From contig CAYZIL010000024.1 of the NCBI GenBank assembly GCA_964478515.1, forward strand, positions 1 through 38,616: a stretch of 38,616 nt of DNA, read 5' to 3'. A model generated the notes under the pieces. That model saw only the letters and a list, made by a program, of their open reading frames with translations. It did no database searches and had not been told where the DNA came from. Both the position numbers and the translations under genes were made by a program. Numbering within the stretch: position 1 is the first letter of the stretch; every line of letters begins with the position of its first letter. Below, one piece after another: positions 7,467 to 15,986 of this stretch. This stretch comes from HGM13233 sp964478515. GTDB lineage: Bacteria; Bacillota; Clostridia; Oscillospirales; Ruminococcaceae.

Positions 7467-9194
7467 ATGTCTGGCAATGAAACCGCAACCACAACCGCGC
7501 CGCTGCCGGAATACCCCCGGCCGCAGCTGCAAAGGGACAGCTATATTAATCTAAACGGCCGCTGGCAATTCGCCGTTACCGACAGCGACGCCGGGCCGGG
7601 CGAGTTCCCGCTGCAAATTACCGTTCCCTTTTCGCCGGAATGCCCGCTTTCGGGGCTGTCGCTCAAACCCGGCGCCGACGACCGCCTGTGGTACCGCCGC
7701 CGCTTTACCGCGCCCGGCGGCGACGGGCTGCTGCTGCTGCATTTCGGCGCTGTTGACCAGCGCTGCTCGGTTTACGTCAACGGCGCGCTCGCCGGCACAC
7801 ACTGCGGCGGCTACCTGCCGTTCAGTTTCGATATTACCGAACTGCTGCGCGGCGCCAACAACGAACTGTGCGTCTGCGCGCGCGACGAAGGCGAGCGCAG
7901 CGGTCTGTCGCGCGGCAAACAGTGCGCCGAGCCGAGCGGTATCTGGTACGCCGGTCAGTCCGGCATCTGGCAGAGCGTCTGGCTTGAGCAGGTGCCGCGC
8001 CGCTACATTACCGACTTGAAAATAACGCCGCTTTTCGACGACGCGGCAGTGGAAATTACCGCCCTTTCCTCCCTGCCGGGCGGCTTTTCGGCGCGCGTCG
8101 CGCGCGACGGCGTCGCTGTGGCGAGCGGCAGCACCGCCGGCGCCGCGCTGCGCTTGCCGCTGCCCGACTTCTGTGCCTGGACGCCCGACGAACCGACGCT
8201 TTATGATTTGGAGCTGAGCGCCGGCGAAGACCGCGTGCGCAGCTATTTCGCCATGCGTAAGTGGGACGTTGTCAGCACCGGCAGCGGCCCTGAGGTGCGG
8301 CTGAACAACAAAAAATTCTTTTTTAACGGGCTGCTTGACCAGGGCTACTGGCCGGGCGGCATGTACACGGCCGCCGCCGACAGCGCAATTATAAGCGACA
8401 TCACCACGGCTAAAGAACTCGGTTACAATATGCTGCGCAAGCACATAAAAATAGAGCCGCTGCGCTGGTACTACCACTGTGACCGGCTGGGCATGTGCGT
8501 GTGGCAGGACCTTCCCAGCGGCGGCGGCAAATACGACGCCTTTACAATCTATGCGCGGCACTATCTCGGCACTATCGGCGACGGGCCGCGCAATTACCGC
8601 CGCCTGGGGCGAGCCGACGCGGCGGGGCGGCAGTTTTGCACGGACGAGCTGCGCGGCATGGTGGCACTGCTTTACAATTCTCCCTGCGTCGCCGCCTGGG
8701 TGCCGTTCAACGAGGGCTGGGGGCAGTTTGACGCCGCGGCAGCTTATAAGCTTGTCAAAGCTCTGGACCCGACGCGGCTTGTCGACCACGCCAGCGGCTG
8801 GTTTGACCAGGGCTGCGGCGACTTCAAAAGCGAGCACGTCTACTTCCGCAAATATCGCTTCCGGCACGACCGGCGCGGCCGTCCGGTTGTTCTTTCGGAA
8901 TTCGGCGGCTACTACTGCGCCGTCGGCGGCACCGGGTACGCAAACACCAAATTCGTCTACAAGCGCATAAGCGACCGCGCGCAGCTGAGCGCGGCGCTCG
9001 AAAAGCTTTACCGGGATGAGCTTATTCCGGCGGCGCGGCTGGGGCTGTGCGGCTGCGTGTACACTCAACTCAGCGATGTTGCCGGCGAACTCAACGGTAT
9101 AGTCGACTTTTCCCGCGCCGTCGTCAAGCCCGACGCCGCAAAAATGCGAAAGCTGAACGCCGAACTAATGCGCGCGGCTTTAGAAGATAAATAA
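7467..9194 (+). CDS. Glycoside hydrolase family 2 protein
   Basis: A 575-residue cytoplasmic enzyme; no signal peptide. Residues about 20..180 are the GH2 sugar-binding jelly roll (LNGRWQF, then VDQRCSVYVNG), about 180..265 an Ig-like domain, and the remainder the TIM barrel. The acid/base is Glu416 in PFNEGWG and the nucleophile Glu478 in VLSEFGG. It is short, similar to beta-glucuronidase rather than LacZ, and the near-C-terminal TQLSDVAGELNG is typical of many gut GH2 enzymes. Start ATG 7467 has GAGAGG 10 nt upstream; an in-frame TTG at 7440 would leave almost no leader after the promoter. No sugar transporter or regulator lies nearby, so the substrate (a beta-galactoside, glucuronide or mannoside) is open. 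Confidence 0.88.
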   Translation: MSGNETATTTAPLPEYPRPQLQRDSYINLNGRWQFAVTDSDAGPGEFPLQITVPFSPECPLSGLSLKPGADDRLWYRRRFTAPGGDGLLLLHFGAVDQRCSVYVNGALAGTHCGGYLPFSFDITELLRGANNELCVCARDEGERSGLSRGKQCAEPSGIWYAGQSGIWQSVWLEQVPRRYITDLKITPLFDDAAVEITALSSLPGGFSARVARDGVAVASGSTAGAALRLPLPDFCAWTPDEPTLYDLELSAGEDRVRSYFAMRKWDVVSTGSGPEVRLNNKKFFFNGLLDQGYWPGGMYTAAADSAIISDITTAKELGYNMLRKHIKIEPLRWYYHCDRLGMCVWQDLPSGGGKYDAFTIYARHYLGTIGDGPRNYRRLGRADAAGRQFCTDELRGMVALLYNSPCVAAWVPFNEGWGQFDAAAAYKLVKALDPTRLVDHASGWFDQGCGDFKSEHVYFRKYRFRHDRRGRPVVLSEFGGYYCAVGGTGYANTKFVYKRISDRAQLSAALEKLYRDELIPAARLGLCGCVYTQLSDVAGELNGIVDFSRAVVKPDAAKMRKLNAELMRAALEDK

Positions 9195-9209
9195 TATGTT
9201 AATAAAATA

Positions 9210-9238
9210 TTGACACAGGGCCTGCGGTCTGGTACACT
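9210..9238 (+). promoter_or_regulatory. Promoter of the rpmG-secE-nusG unit
   Basis: Perfect TTGACA (9210..9215) and TACACT (9233..9238), spacer 17 bp, about 95 bp before rpmG. Confidence 0.8.
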
Positions 9239-9333
9239 GATGTTACCTCTTTTGCAGGTTCTTTTTTTTGTGCTCATTTTTTGTACGGCACACCTGCTTG
9301 AGGGAGGCACACTAAAAGAAAAGGAGCCGAATT

Positions 9334-9483
9334 ATGAGAGTAAAAATCACCCTCGCGTGCACTGAGTGCAAACAGCGCAATTACGACACCATGAAGAACA
9401 AGAAGAACACTCCCGACCGGTTGGAGGCGAACAAGTATTGCCGCTTCTGCCGCAAGCACACCCTTCACCGCGAGACTAAGTAA
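9334..9483 (+). CDS. rpmG: 50S ribosomal protein L33, zinc-binding form
   Basis: A 49-residue basic protein starting MRVKITLACTEC and ending KHTLHRETK, typical of bacterial L33. Two CxxC pairs (CTEC and CRFC) mark the zinc-ribbon C+ form, which in Firmicutes is often paired with a cysteine-free paralogue used under zinc limitation. It is too short for many gene callers. AAGGAG lies before the ATG at 9334. It opens the rpmG-secE-nusG block, a standard bacterial arrangement. Confidence 0.96.
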   Translation: MRVKITLACTECKQRNYDTMKNKKNTPDRLEANKYCRFCRKHTLHRETK

Positions 9484-9501
9484 GCGAAAGGCAGTATAGT
9501 T

Positions 9502-9732
9502 ATGGCTGAAAAGAAAAAGCGCGGCTTTGCCCGCGCAATGAGCTCGATCGGCAAATACTTCCGCGACACCTGGAACGAGGCCAAGAAAGTCACCTGGCTT
9601 TCCTGGGCGCAGACATGGAAGAACGTCGCCATCGTCCTCGCCACCGTGCTGATCTTCGCTGTGGTCATTTGGGGACTCGACTTCGTTCTTACCGAGGCTC
9701 GCGATCTAATGATCTCGGCCTTCTCCAAATAA
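9502..9732 (+). CDS. secE: Preprotein translocase subunit SecE
   Basis: A 76-residue single-span SecE. Residues 14..38 hold the amphipathic region (YFRDTWNEAKKVTWLSWAQT) with the conserved KKVTWLS, and residues 40..61 form the one membrane helix. SecE clamps SecY in the SecYEG channel. The position between rpmG and nusG supports the call, and the length is normal for the single-helix form. Confidence 0.95.
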   Translation: MAEKKKRGFARAMSSIGKYFRDTWNEAKKVTWLSWAQTWKNVAIVLATVLIFAVVIWGLDFVLTEARDLMISAFSK

Positions 9733-9745
9733 GGCGGGGCGAAAT

Positions 9746-10264
9746 ATGGCTGAAGACGCGCGCTGGTATGTAGTGCACACCTACTCCGGTTACGAGAACA
9801 AAGTCGCCGACAATCTCGTGAAGATGGTTGAGAACAACCGTCTGCACGATTACATCCACGAGGTCCGCGTACCCACGGAAAAAGTCGTGGAAGTAAAGGA
9901 CAACAAGAAAAAAGAGGTCGAGCGCAAGCTCTTTCCCGGTTATGTACTGGTGAAAATGGTCATGACCGACGAGTCGTGGTACATCGTGCGCAACACCCGC
10001 GGCGTTACCGGTTTTGTTGGTACGACTACAAAGCCCATTCCCCTGACCCAAAAAGAGGTCGACGCTTTGGGCGTCGACGTCAAGGAGATCAATGTCAGCT
10101 ACGCCGTCGGCGACAATGTTAAGGTCGTGGACGGTCCGCTGAACGGTTTTCTCGGCATAGTCGAGGAAATCGACAAGGAAAAGCAAAAAGTCAAGGTCAA
10201 AGTTTCCATGTTCGGCCGCGAGACATCCGCCGAACTGGAATTGACACAAGTAGCGCCGCTTTAA
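9746..10264 (+). CDS. nusG: Transcription termination/antitermination factor NusG
   Basis: 172 residues. The N-terminal NGN domain begins ARWYVVHTYSGYENKVA and contains the conserved LFPGYVLVKM, and a KOW motif follows (GDNVKVVDGPLNGFLGIV, near residues 123..140). It binds the RNA polymerase clamp and affects pausing and termination. It follows secE by 13 bp with GGCGGGGCGA as ribosome site. Normal length; nothing unusual seen. Confidence 0.97.
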   Translation: MAEDARWYVVHTYSGYENKVADNLVKMVENNRLHDYIHEVRVPTEKVVEVKDNKKKEVERKLFPGYVLVKMVMTDESWYIVRNTRGVTGFVGTTTKPIPLTQKEVDALGVDVKEINVSYAVGDNVKVVDGPLNGFLGIVEEIDKEKQKVKVKVSMFGRETSAELELTQVAPL

Positions 10265-10310
10265 GCCGGCGCAAATCGGCAAAAGGCGCAGCATAAAAAA
10301 CCGCGCCGCT

Positions 10311-10354
10311 GTGGGAGGAGCGGGAATCTTCACCCGTTCCGCTTAACGAACCAC
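10311..10354 (+). promoter_or_regulatory. Structured leader of rplK
   Basis: GTGG (10311..10314) pairs with CCAC (10351..10354), enclosing an 8-bp helix (10318..10325 with 10337..10344). It lies immediately before the rplK ribosome site. A ribosomal protein may bind it for autoregulation of rplKA; that role is inference. Confidence 0.45.
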
Positions 10355-10370
10355 ATTTCGGAGGAATAAA

Positions 10371-10802
10371 ATGGCTCAAAAAATTAAGGGTTACATCAAG
10401 CTCCAGATCCCTGCCGGCAAGGCAACCCCGGCGCCCCCCGTCGGACCGGCTCTCGGTCAGTTCGGCGTCAACATCATGCAGTTCACCAAAGACTTTAACG
10501 AGCGCACCAAAAACGACATCGGCACCATCATTCCTGTCGTTATCACCGTTTACGCCGACAACAGCTTCACCTTCATCACCAAGACGCCGCCGGCGTCATT
10601 CCTGATAAAGAAAGCCTGCAACCTGGAAACAGCCTCCGGCGAGCCCAACAAGACCAAGGTCGCCACTATTTCAAAAGCAGACGTGCGCAAAATAGCCGAA
10701 ACCAAAATGCCCGACCTCAACGCCTCTTGCGTCGAGACCGCAATGAGCATGATAGCCGGCACCGCACGCAGTATGGGCATAGTAGTAGGGGAGGGTGAAT
10801 AA
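10371..10802 (+). CDS. rplK: 50S ribosomal protein L11
   Basis: 143 residues with the L11 signatures KLQIPAGKATPAPPVGPALGQ near the N-terminus and a C-terminal rRNA-binding domain. L11 binds the GTPase-associated centre of 23S rRNA and is needed for the stringent response. GGAGG precedes the ATG. It is followed after 2 nt by rplA, the universal order, and has a structured leader. Confidence 0.98.
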   Translation: MAQKIKGYIKLQIPAGKATPAPPVGPALGQFGVNIMQFTKDFNERTKNDIGTIIPVVITVYADNSFTFITKTPPASFLIKKACNLETASGEPNKTKVATISKADVRKIAETKMPDLNASCVETAMSMIAGTARSMGIVVGEGE

Positions 10803-10804
10803 GC

Positions 10805-11527
10805 ATGAAACACGGTAAAAATTACAAGGCCAGTGCCGAGCTCGTCGACCGCGCCAAACTCTACGACCCCAGCGAGGCTCTTGAACTTTGCTGCAAGACC
10901 GCCAAGGCCAAATTCGACGAGACTGTCGAAATACACATTCGCCTGGGCGTTGACTCCCGCCACGCCGACCAGCAGGTCCGCGGCGCAGTCGTTCTGCCCA
11001 ACGGCACCGGTAAAAACGTGCGCGTTTGCGTCTTTGCCAAAAACGACGCCGCCAAAGCTGCCGAGGCCGCCGGTGCCGATTTCGTTGGCGCCGAGGAACT
11101 CGCCGAGCGCATCCAGAAAGAAAACTTCATGGACTTCGACGTCGTCATCGCCAGCCCTGACATGATGGGCGTCGTCGGCCGTCTGGGCAAGGTGCTCGGA
11201 CCGCGCGGCCTCATGCCCAACCCCAAGGCCGGCACCGTCACTCCCGACGTCGCTCGCGCCATCACCGAGGCCAAGGCCGGCAAAATTGAGTACCGTCTTG
11301 ACAAGAGCAACATCATTCACTGCCCGATAGGCAAAGCCTCTTTCGGCCCGGAAAAGCTCGGCGGCAACCTTGACACTCTGCTTGACGCCGTTGCCAAAGC
11401 CAAGCCGGCGGCAGCCAAAGGTCAGTACATCCGTTCGTGCGTCATCTCCACCACCATGGGCCCCGGCATCAAGGTGGCGACCCAGCGCTATATGACCGCT
11501 GCAGTCGGTGCGCAGAACAACCAGTAA
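10805..11527 (+). CDS. rplA: 50S ribosomal protein L1
   Basis: 240 residues, normal for L1. The conserved block LGPRGLMPNPKAGTV lies near residue 130. L1 forms the L1 stalk that gates E-site tRNA release, and in many bacteria it represses its own operon by binding the mRNA. It is transcribed with rplK; no terminator is visible before the separate rplJ promoter. Confidence 0.98.
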   Translation: MKHGKNYKASAELVDRAKLYDPSEALELCCKTAKAKFDETVEIHIRLGVDSRHADQQVRGAVVLPNGTGKNVRVCVFAKNDAAKAAEAAGADFVGAEELAERIQKENFMDFDVVIASPDMMGVVGRLGKVLGPRGLMPNPKAGTVTPDVARAITEAKAGKIEYRLDKSNIIHCPIGKASFGPEKLGGNLDTLLDAVAKAKPAAAKGQYIRSCVISTTMGPGIKVATQRYMTAAVGAQNNQ

Positions 11528-11533
11528 AATTAT

Positions 11534-11562
11534 TTGACATGCCGTGCGGCATGACTTATAAT
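11534..11562 (+). promoter_or_regulatory. Consensus promoter for rplJL with a dyad in the spacer
   Basis: Perfect TTGACA (11534..11539) and TATAAT (11557..11562) with a 17-bp spacer. The spacer contains CATGCC-GTGC-GGCATG, a 6-bp dyad at 11538..11553 that a DNA-binding protein could use. Confidence 0.88.
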
Positions 11563-11574
11563 AAAATAGTTGCC

Positions 11575-11706
11575 TAAGACAGCAGGTGCAAGCAATTGCG
11601 TAACGGCACAAGCCGCCTGCCGAGGAAAACAAGCCGTTTGTCACGCGTTTTGCGCGATAAGTTTGTGCCTTTCCCCGTCTTAGCGTCGGGGAAAGGCTTT
11701 TTTGTT
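11575..11706 (+). promoter_or_regulatory. L10 leader with attenuating terminator
   Basis: The leader before rplJ pairs GCAGGTG (from 11582) with GCCTGC (from 11615), followed by CGAGG, features of the Firmicutes L10 leader bound by the L10-L12 complex. It ends with an 11-bp terminator stem (11667..11677 with 11687..11697) and a T-run. Excess L10-L12 should therefore stop transcription before rplJ. Family assignment by motif and position. Confidence 0.8.
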
Positions 11707-11742
11707 TTCCGTCTGCAAAATAACAAACGGAGGTGAAACTAC

Positions 11743-12243
11743 ATGGCGAGTGAAAAGATACTTCAGCAAAAACAGCAAAAGGTCAACGATGTAGCCGAGA
11801 AATTCAAGAACGCTGCTTCAATAGTTCTTGTCGACTTTAAGGGCATTAATGTTGCCGACGACACCAAGCTGCGCGCCGAACTGCGCGCTGCCGGAGTCGA
11901 ATACAACGTCGAAAAGAACTCCATTCTCGACCACGCCTGCGACAAAGCGGGACTTGCGGACTTCAAACCGACTCTTGTCGGCACGACCGCGTACGTAATA
12001 GCGTCTGACGACGCGCTTGCTCCCGCGCGCATCCTTATGAAGTATTCCGACAAGGGCAAGGACAAGTTCAACGTCAAGATCGGCCTGCTCGACGGCAAGA
12101 TAATCAATGCCGACGAAATCAAGGCGATCGCCAACCTGCCCGACCGCGACACCCTTATCGCGATGGTCTGCGGCGCACTCAACGGAACTATTTCCGGTCT
12201 TGCGCGCGCTCTTAGCGAAGTCGCAAAGAAACAGAGTGCCTAA
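11743..12243 (+). CDS. rplJ: 50S ribosomal protein L10
   Basis: 166 residues, typical for L10, which anchors the L7/L12 dimers to the ribosomal stalk. The N-terminal rRNA-binding domain contains VLVDFKGINV and the C-terminus an L12-binding helix (LARALSEVAKKQ). GGAGG lies before the ATG. It lies under its own promoter and L10 leader and upstream of rplL. Confidence 0.97.
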   Translation: MASEKILQQKQQKVNDVAEKFKNAASIVLVDFKGINVADDTKLRAELRAAGVEYNVEKNSILDHACDKAGLADFKPTLVGTTAYVIASDDALAPARILMKYSDKGKDKFNVKIGLLDGKIINADEIKAIANLPDRDTLIAMVCGALNGTISGLARALSEVAKKQSA

Positions 12244-12308
12244 GGCTGCCGCTGTGCCGCTTTAAGCCCAACAAAATTTCAACATAAAAAATACGGAGGA
12301 TAACGATA

Positions 12309-12677
12309 ATGGCTGATACCAGCAAGTTCATCGAAGAGATTAAAGGCATGACCGTTCTCGAGCTCTCCGAGCTCGTCAAAGCAATCGAAGAGGAGTTCGG
12401 TGTTTCCGCCGCCGCCACTGCCGTGGCCGTCGCCGGTGCTCCCGCCGCTGCCGCTGAGGAAGAGAAGGACGAATATGACGTCATTCTGGCCGACATCGGC
12501 GAGAACAAGATGGGCGTCATCAAGGCCGTCAAAGAAATTACCGGCCTCGGACTCAAAGAGTCCAAAGAAGTCGTCGACAACGCTCCCAAGGCTATCAAAG
12601 AAGGCGCTTCCAAAGTCGATGCCGACGCCATCAAGGCCAAGCTCGAAGAGGCCGGCGCCACCGTCGAACTCAAGTAA
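12309..12677 (+). CDS. rplL: 50S ribosomal protein L7/L12
   Basis: 122 residues in the usual three parts: N-terminal dimerisation helices (to about 35), an Ala/Val-rich flexible hinge (about 36..52) and the factor-binding domain with KIGVIK-type and GLGLKESKEVVDNAPK sequences. It recruits translation GTPases. A GGAGG site precedes it. In most Clostridia rpoB and rpoC follow; here a terminator and a minus-strand gene follow instead. Confidence 0.98.
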   Translation: MADTSKFIEEIKGMTVLELSELVKAIEEEFGVSAAATAVAVAGAPAAAAEEEKDEYDVILADIGENKMGVIKAVKEITGLGLKESKEVVDNAPKAIKEGASKVDADAIKAKLEEAGATVELK

Positions 12678-12741
12678 CTTTCGCGACACTTTTGCCAACA
12701 CCGCCGCGTGCAGATTGCCGCGCGTGTTTTACGCAAAAACC

Positions 12742-12786
12742 AACAGCGCCGCAGGGTCGAAACCCTGCTGCGCTGTTTTTTCTCTT
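12742..12786 (+). terminator. Intrinsic terminator after rplL
   Basis: Stem AACAGCG...CGCTGTT (12742..12748 with 12771..12777) plus the inner GCAGGGT/ACCCTGC helix, then a long T-run (TTTTTTCTCTTTTT). A weaker GC-rich hairpin lies just before it. Confidence 0.88.
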
Positions 12787-12813
12787 TTTAGCATTCTTAC
12801 GCTTTCGCCGCGC

Positions 12814-13206
12814 TCACTCGCCGCTCAGCGCCGGTTTAATGTCCAGCAGTCTCGTCCCGTTAAGGCAATCCATACCCCTGACAAAAACGCTGTTTCCGGC
12901 AATCTTTTCTATTGTCACTACAGCCATTCCGATAGGGTTGGGCCGGTGCGGCGTGCGCAGCGCAAAGGTACCGGCCTGTATGCCGCTCGCGGCGCTGCGC
13001 TCTATACCCGCCTGCCGGCGCTCGTTATAAAGCCAATACAGCACCACTATGCGCTCTCCCGCAGCAAGGCCGAAAAGTCCGCGGGCGTACTCGGCGGCGA
13101 CTGCAATCTCGCACAGCGGTCCGCACGGGTCAATATTGTGCGGGCAGTCCTCTATTTTTGTATAGGGGGTCCTGAGCGTGCCAATAAATTTCAGATTCTT
13201 AAAAAT
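12814..13206 (-). CDS. TrmO/TsaA-like tRNA methyltransferase with apparent AUU start
   Basis: Reading from 13206 gives 130 residues with the whole family pattern: FIGTLRTPY near the start, then AGTFALRTPHRPNPIG and GMDCLNGTRLLDIKP near the end. TrmO (UPF0066) methylates the t6A37 base of tRNA-Thr using SAM. The only ATG/GTG/TTG candidates in frame lie too far inside (GTG at 13047) and would remove the conserved N-terminus. An ATT at 13206 lies 8 nt after GGAGG and begins exactly where the family begins, so it is the likely start. Frame is open upstream to a TAA near 13275. The minus-strand gene is convergent with rplL. Confidence 0.75.
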   Translation of the reverse strand: MFKNLKFIGTLRTPYTKIEDCPHNIDPCGPLCEIAVAAEYARGLFGLAAGERIVVLYWLYNERRQAGIERSAASGIQAGTFALRTPHRPNPIGMAVVTIEKIAGNSVFVRGMDCLNGTRLLDIKPALSGE

Positions 13207-13291
13207 AGCTGTTCCCTCCCCGTCCGCACGGCCGCTATTTCCGCTTATGCGTCTTTTGTGCCTGGGTTATTTTGCCGGTGCGGCAGTTTGC

Positions 13292-14530
13292 TCAGACGGC
13301 AAAATCCCCGTCCTTATAGACCGTGACCTGCTCCCCGCCGGCGGTCTCGCCGGTAACTGTCAGGTCCTCGCTGCCGACCATAAAGTCGACGTGGGTGTCG
13401 CTTACCGCGTTTACACCGTGAGCGAGCAGTTCCTCGCCGCTCATCTTTTCGCCGCCGCGCAGACATACCGGGTAGGCCTCGCCGAAAGCAAAGTGGCAGG
13501 AGGCGTTTTCGTCAAAAAGAACGTTGTAGAAAAGCAGTCCGCTGCGCGAGACGGGCGTATTGGCTGGCACAAGCGCTATTTCGCCGATGTAGCGCGAACC
13601 GGCGTCGGTATCTATTGCGGCGCGCAAAATGTCCTCGCCCTGTGCGGCGCTGATTTCCTCTATGCGGCCGTTGCGAAAGCCCAGCCTAATACCGTCGACA
13701 ATATTTCCGTTGAGCACCAGCGGGCGCGACGAGCACAGCACTCCGTCTATTTGCTCGCGGTGCGGCGCGGTAAACACCTCCTCAGTCGGCATATTGGCGA
13801 CAATTTTTCTGCCGTCGGCGAGCGTGTCGGCGCCGCCGAGCCAGATATGCCCCTGCGGCAGGCCTACGGACAAGTCGGTACCGAGCGAATATCGGTAGTG
13901 CAGCCGCGTCAATTGCAGCTGTGTCAACCGCGCGGCCGTGCTCCCCAAACGCTCGCAGTGCTCCTGCCAGGCGGCGACTGAGTTGCCGCTGCCGTCCACG
14001 CGCACGGCGCTGAAAATCTGCTGCCAAAGCTGCTCCATCGCCTGCTCGTCGTCGGCGTCGGGAAAGACCTGTCGCGCCCATGACAGCACAGGCAGCGACG
14101 CCACGCACCAGGGAAATTCGTTGTTGGTCATTTTGTCGTAAAATTCGCGGTTATCGCGGCCGTTTGCCCGCTCCCAGTTTTGCAGCCGGCCGGCGTCGAC
14201 GCCGCGCAGGTTCTGCGGGTCGCCGGCGTCGATGGAGATATACCCGGCGCCCTTTCGCGCCAGCGAAATATTGCGCAGCACGTCCCATTCGTACGCACTG
14301 TCAAAACTGCTGTCGTCCGCGCGCAAAAAGCGCTGCCGCGTGCAGTAATCGTCGCGCCAAATCATCACAACGTCAGCCGCTCCGGCGTCGTAGGCGGCAC
14401 ATACACAGCGGCGCGCGAAGGCGGCGCACTCGACAGGAGTGCTTATTACCAGCCTCTGCCCCGGCTGCAGGTTTATGCCCACTCTGACGAGCAGCTGCGC
14501 ATATTCACTTATTCTGTTGCTGTCGGCCAA
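13292..14530 (-). CDS. M29-family aminopeptidase
   Basis: 412 residues like AmpS/PepS/aminopeptidase T, cytoplasmic metallo-aminopeptidases that trim peptides. The metal-site pattern is visible in the C-terminal half: NMPTEEVF and GEIALV provide Glu, ENASCHFAFGEAY provides His, HVDFMVG provides His and Asp. The start is taken as TTG at 14530, 8 nt after GGGGG, giving MADSNRISEYAQLL and a normal length; a longer frame to 14647 overlaps the preceding gene. It follows the carboxypeptidase by 20 nt and is likely co-transcribed. Confidence 0.87.
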   Translation of the reverse strand: MADSNRISEYAQLLVRVGINLQPGQRLVISTPVECAAFARRCVCAAYDAGAADVVMIWRDDYCTRQRFLRADDSSFDSAYEWDVLRNISLARKGAGYISIDAGDPQNLRGVDAGRLQNWERANGRDNREFYDKMTNNEFPWCVASLPVLSWARQVFPDADDEQAMEQLWQQIFSAVRVDGSGNSVAAWQEHCERLGSTAARLTQLQLTRLHYRYSLGTDLSVGLPQGHIWLGGADTLADGRKIVANMPTEEVFTAPHREQIDGVLCSSRPLVLNGNIVDGIRLGFRNGRIEEISAAQGEDILRAAIDTDAGSRYIGEIALVPANTPVSRSGLLFYNVLFDENASCHFAFGEAYPVCLRGGEKMSGEELLAHGVNAVSDTHVDFMVGSEDLTVTGETAGGEQVTVYKDGDFAV

Positions 14531-14550
14531 TTGGTTTTCCCCCTTATTTT

Positions 14551-15900
14551 TCAGCGGTATCTTTTGCGCGTGCGGCGGTTTGTACCGCGGCCGCCGTTTT
14601 TTTTGCGCATTCGCCGCACTATCACACAGCGGTAGACAATATACCAAACAAGCGCCGCCGCCAACACCGCGGCAACTATCAGCGCTGCCGGGGTCTTTGC
14701 GAAACGCACTATCGCGTCCCAGGCGACCAGCACCAGACTTTGCCGGTATTCCTGCTGCGTCACCAGCGCCAGAGTGCCAACCACGCGGCCGTCGTAACTG
14801 ACCGTAACCGTACCTATACCCTCGCCGGCACTCAGCGGCGCGTCAACAGACTCGGGCACGTCAAATTCACAGCTTATCAGCGAGTCGTCGCCGTACAGAT
14901 AGACGAGCGTTGCGAGATCGCCGTCTGCATACAGCAGCGCGCTTTCGCTCTCGCGGCAAAAGCGCAGCGGCACCTCGCACATTTGTTGGCCGGTAACAAT
15001 GATATTATCGTACGTCAAATTGGCAAAGCACCACTCGGCAATGGCGACCGTCTCGTTGAAGCTGCCGGGAAACTGTGTATACTTGCCGTCGCTCTTGTCG
15101 GCACAACCGAGCAGCACCAGCGTGTAGTTGACGCCGTCTTTGGTTATGCGCGTGACAAAGCAGCGCCCGGCAGCGTCGGTATTCCCAGTTTTGTACCCCT
15201 TTATATAGTCGACATAATATTCGCTCAAATCGGTGCGCTGTAATAATATTGACGAATTAATTGTGCGCGCCGGCTGCATATTTGTCGCCGGCAGTTCGTA
15301 GCTGCTCTTTTCGGCTATTTCGGTAAAGACCGGATATTCGCGCAGCTTTTGGGTTATTACATACAAGTCGCGAGCGGATGAATAGTGGCCGTCGGCGTCG
15401 AGCCCGTGCGGGTTTACAAAATGGGTGTTTGTGCAGCCCAGCGATTCGGCGCGCTGGTTCATCATGGAGATGAACACCTCGTAGCCCCAGTATTCCGCTA
15501 TTGCCACAGCCGCGTCGTTGCCCGACGGCAGCAGCAGGCAGTGCAGCATATCGTACATCGACAGCTGCTCGCCGGACACAAGGTCGGCCATTGACAGTTC
15601 CGCCACCGGCAAGTCGTAGTAATTCTGCAGGTTGCCGGGCACCGTCACGACGGTTCCGGTAAGGTCCTCGCAGTATTCTATTGCAATCAGCGCCGTCATC
15701 AGCTTGGTCAGCGACGCCATTGGCAGCTGTGTGTCCGCTTGCTGCTCAAAGACCACCGTGCCGCTCTCGTCGTTGACAAGGTAAATTGCCCGCGCCGCCG
15801 CAGCAATGTCGCTCGGAACTTCGCAAGCGCCGGCAGCGCAAACAGCGGCCGGCACAAACAGCAGCACTATTAGCAGACAACTGATTATTTTCTTCGTCAT
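14551..15900 (-). CDS. D-alanyl-D-alanine carboxypeptidase (low-molecular-weight PBP)
   Basis: 449 residues. A Sec signal peptide (residues 1..23) precedes a class A PBP5-type domain with SxxK at Ser63-Lys66 (ASLTK), SGN at 126..128 and KTG at 237..239. It trims the terminal D-Ala of peptidoglycan stem peptides outside the membrane. A hydrophobic helix near residues 405..427 and a Lys/Arg-rich tail (RRMRKKNGGRGTNRR) anchor it, a true transmembrane segment rather than the amphipathic helix of PBP5. It resembles DacF or DacA, which cannot be separated by eye. Confidence 0.92.
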   Translation of the reverse strand: MTKKIISCLLIVLLFVPAAVCAAGACEVPSDIAAAARAIYLVNDESGTVVFEQQADTQLPMASLTKLMTALIAIEYCEDLTGTVVTVPGNLQNYYDLPVAELSMADLVSGEQLSMYDMLHCLLLPSGNDAAVAIAEYWGYEVFISMMNQRAESLGCTNTHFVNPHGLDADGHYSSARDLYVITQKLREYPVFTEIAEKSSYELPATNMQPARTINSSILLQRTDLSEYYVDYIKGYKTGNTDAAGRCFVTRITKDGVNYTLVLLGCADKSDGKYTQFPGSFNETVAIAEWCFANLTYDNIIVTGQQMCEVPLRFCRESESALLYADGDLATLVYLYGDDSLISCEFDVPESVDAPLSAGEGIGTVTVSYDGRVVGTLALVTQQEYRQSLVLVAWDAIVRFAKTPAALIVAAVLAAALVWYIVYRCVIVRRMRKKNGGRGTNRRTRKRYR

Positions 15901-15986
15901 TTCGTTTTGCGGGTCGACCCGCGCCCCTTCCCTTTTACGGCCGTGGCAGGCACTTTATTTATTATAGCAAATTAAATTGTCGCCGT

